Origin: Ruminobacter sp.
Lineage (GTDB): Bacteria > Pseudomonadota > Gammaproteobacteria > Enterobacterales > Succinivibrionaceae
Assembly: GCA_017940385.1 (NCBI GenBank)
Contig: JAGAYS010000037.1
Coordinates: 55,050 to 119,049 of the forward strand
Direction: 5' to 3'
Length of the DNA: 64,000 bases
This document shows positions 63,621-64,000 of this stretch, piece by piece. The notes under the pieces were generated by a model. The model did not search any database. It was not told the origin of the DNA and saw nothing but the letters and a program-made list of their open reading frames with translations. How positions within the stretch are numbered: the stretch's first letter is position 1; every line of letters begins with the position of its first letter. A program made the position numbers and the translations under genes.

Positions 63621-64000
63621 AGTGTCGCTATGATATATAAAAAACAATTGATAGTCAAAGAAAAAAATTAAATTTTATATTTTGAACATTAACTGAGCAC
63701 ACACATGCTCACAGGCTTGCTAACAGCCCGTAATCGGGCAGGGCTGAGACGATCATGTCGAAAAAATAAGCATTCATGACATCGCAAGCCACAGGTTCTT
63801 CGGGTTACCCACAGCCTTTTCCGGAATTCAAATCATTCAGTATGCGCTTTTTTAATTTTAAACCGGTGAATTTCGGCAATGCCCGTCTTTAGACTTTCTC
63901 ACAATATTCTTTTGAAGAATTTTCCCTTTTTTTTAAAATTTTTTACCCTTCAATCCCTTGAATTACAAGCCTTTTACACATTATTTCGCTTGTTTGACAA
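63621..64000. other. Region upstream of the yceD-fab operon, to window edge
   Basis: 380 bp, with a very AT-rich right end, and no supported gene. It should contain the operon promoter on the minus strand. The usual divergent maf gene is not visible in this window. Confidence 0.5.

Overview
The window looks like the chromosome of a fermentative, gut- or rumen-type gammaproteobacterium. The gene content fits the Succinivibrionaceae (Aeromonadales), but this is inferred from gene content and not proven by a marker tree. Supporting evidence is the gammaproteobacterial order yceD-rpmF-plsX-fabH-fabD-fabG-acpP-fabF, gammaproteobacterial forms of GyrA, RdgC, TrhP, NudC and MalE, an anaerobic ribonucleotide reductase activase (NrdG), and a surface pullulanase for starch use. 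Most of the window is ordinary housekeeping sequence; no prophage, insertion sequence, CRISPR array or rRNA was found.

Layout. 1-4.3 kb: the 5' end of truA, then a leftward four-gene lipid-linked glycosylation cluster (hypothetical membrane-anchored protein, GtrB-type transferase, GtrA-type flippase, PIG-V-like glycosyltransferase). 4.5-7.9 kb: folE, an ABC exporter, yfcE. 8.3-10.1 kb: an unknown membrane protein and two identical tRNA-fMet genes. 10.4-16 kb: GNAT, flavodoxin, a pabBC fusion overlapping pabA, nudC, a DMT transporter. 16.1-19.3 kb: an isopropylmalate synthase fused to an AraC-type DNA-binding domain, followed by an unusual lipoprotein. 19.9-24.1 kb: orphan malE, nrdG, uvrB. 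24.7-29.3 kb: tRNA-Asn and a MexHI-like RND pump. 29.9-34.3 kb: two membrane proteins with degenerate GGDEF-EAL domains. 35-45.2 kb: pullulanase lipoprotein, serC, gyrA (with an acidic insertion), rdgC, trhP. 45.6-51 kb: an MSHA-like pilin and an accessory patch with two full copies and one truncated copy of a zinc-ribbon membrane protein, with a RelBE-type toxin-antitoxin module between copies. 51.5-57 kb: VanX-like lipoprotein, RNase AM-like PHP protein, Bcr/CflA pump, a P-loop protein lacking Walker residues, a PC4-like protein. 57.5-63.6 kb: the fatty acid/phospholipid operon with rpmF and yceD.

The most unusual items are: (1) the LeuA-AraC fusion, an enzyme carrying its own DNA-binding domain and followed by a lipoprotein that looks like a sensor domain without an output domain; (2) the tandem pair of GGDEF-EAL proteins in which the second has lost essentially every catalytic motif; (3) the zinc-ribbon paralog cluster rearranged around a toxin-antitoxin module; and (4) the AAA-ATPase-like protein without Walker A lysine or Walker B aspartate. 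Starch use is represented by a cell-surface pullulanase and a maltose/maltodextrin-binding protein, 14 kb apart and each in its own transcription unit.
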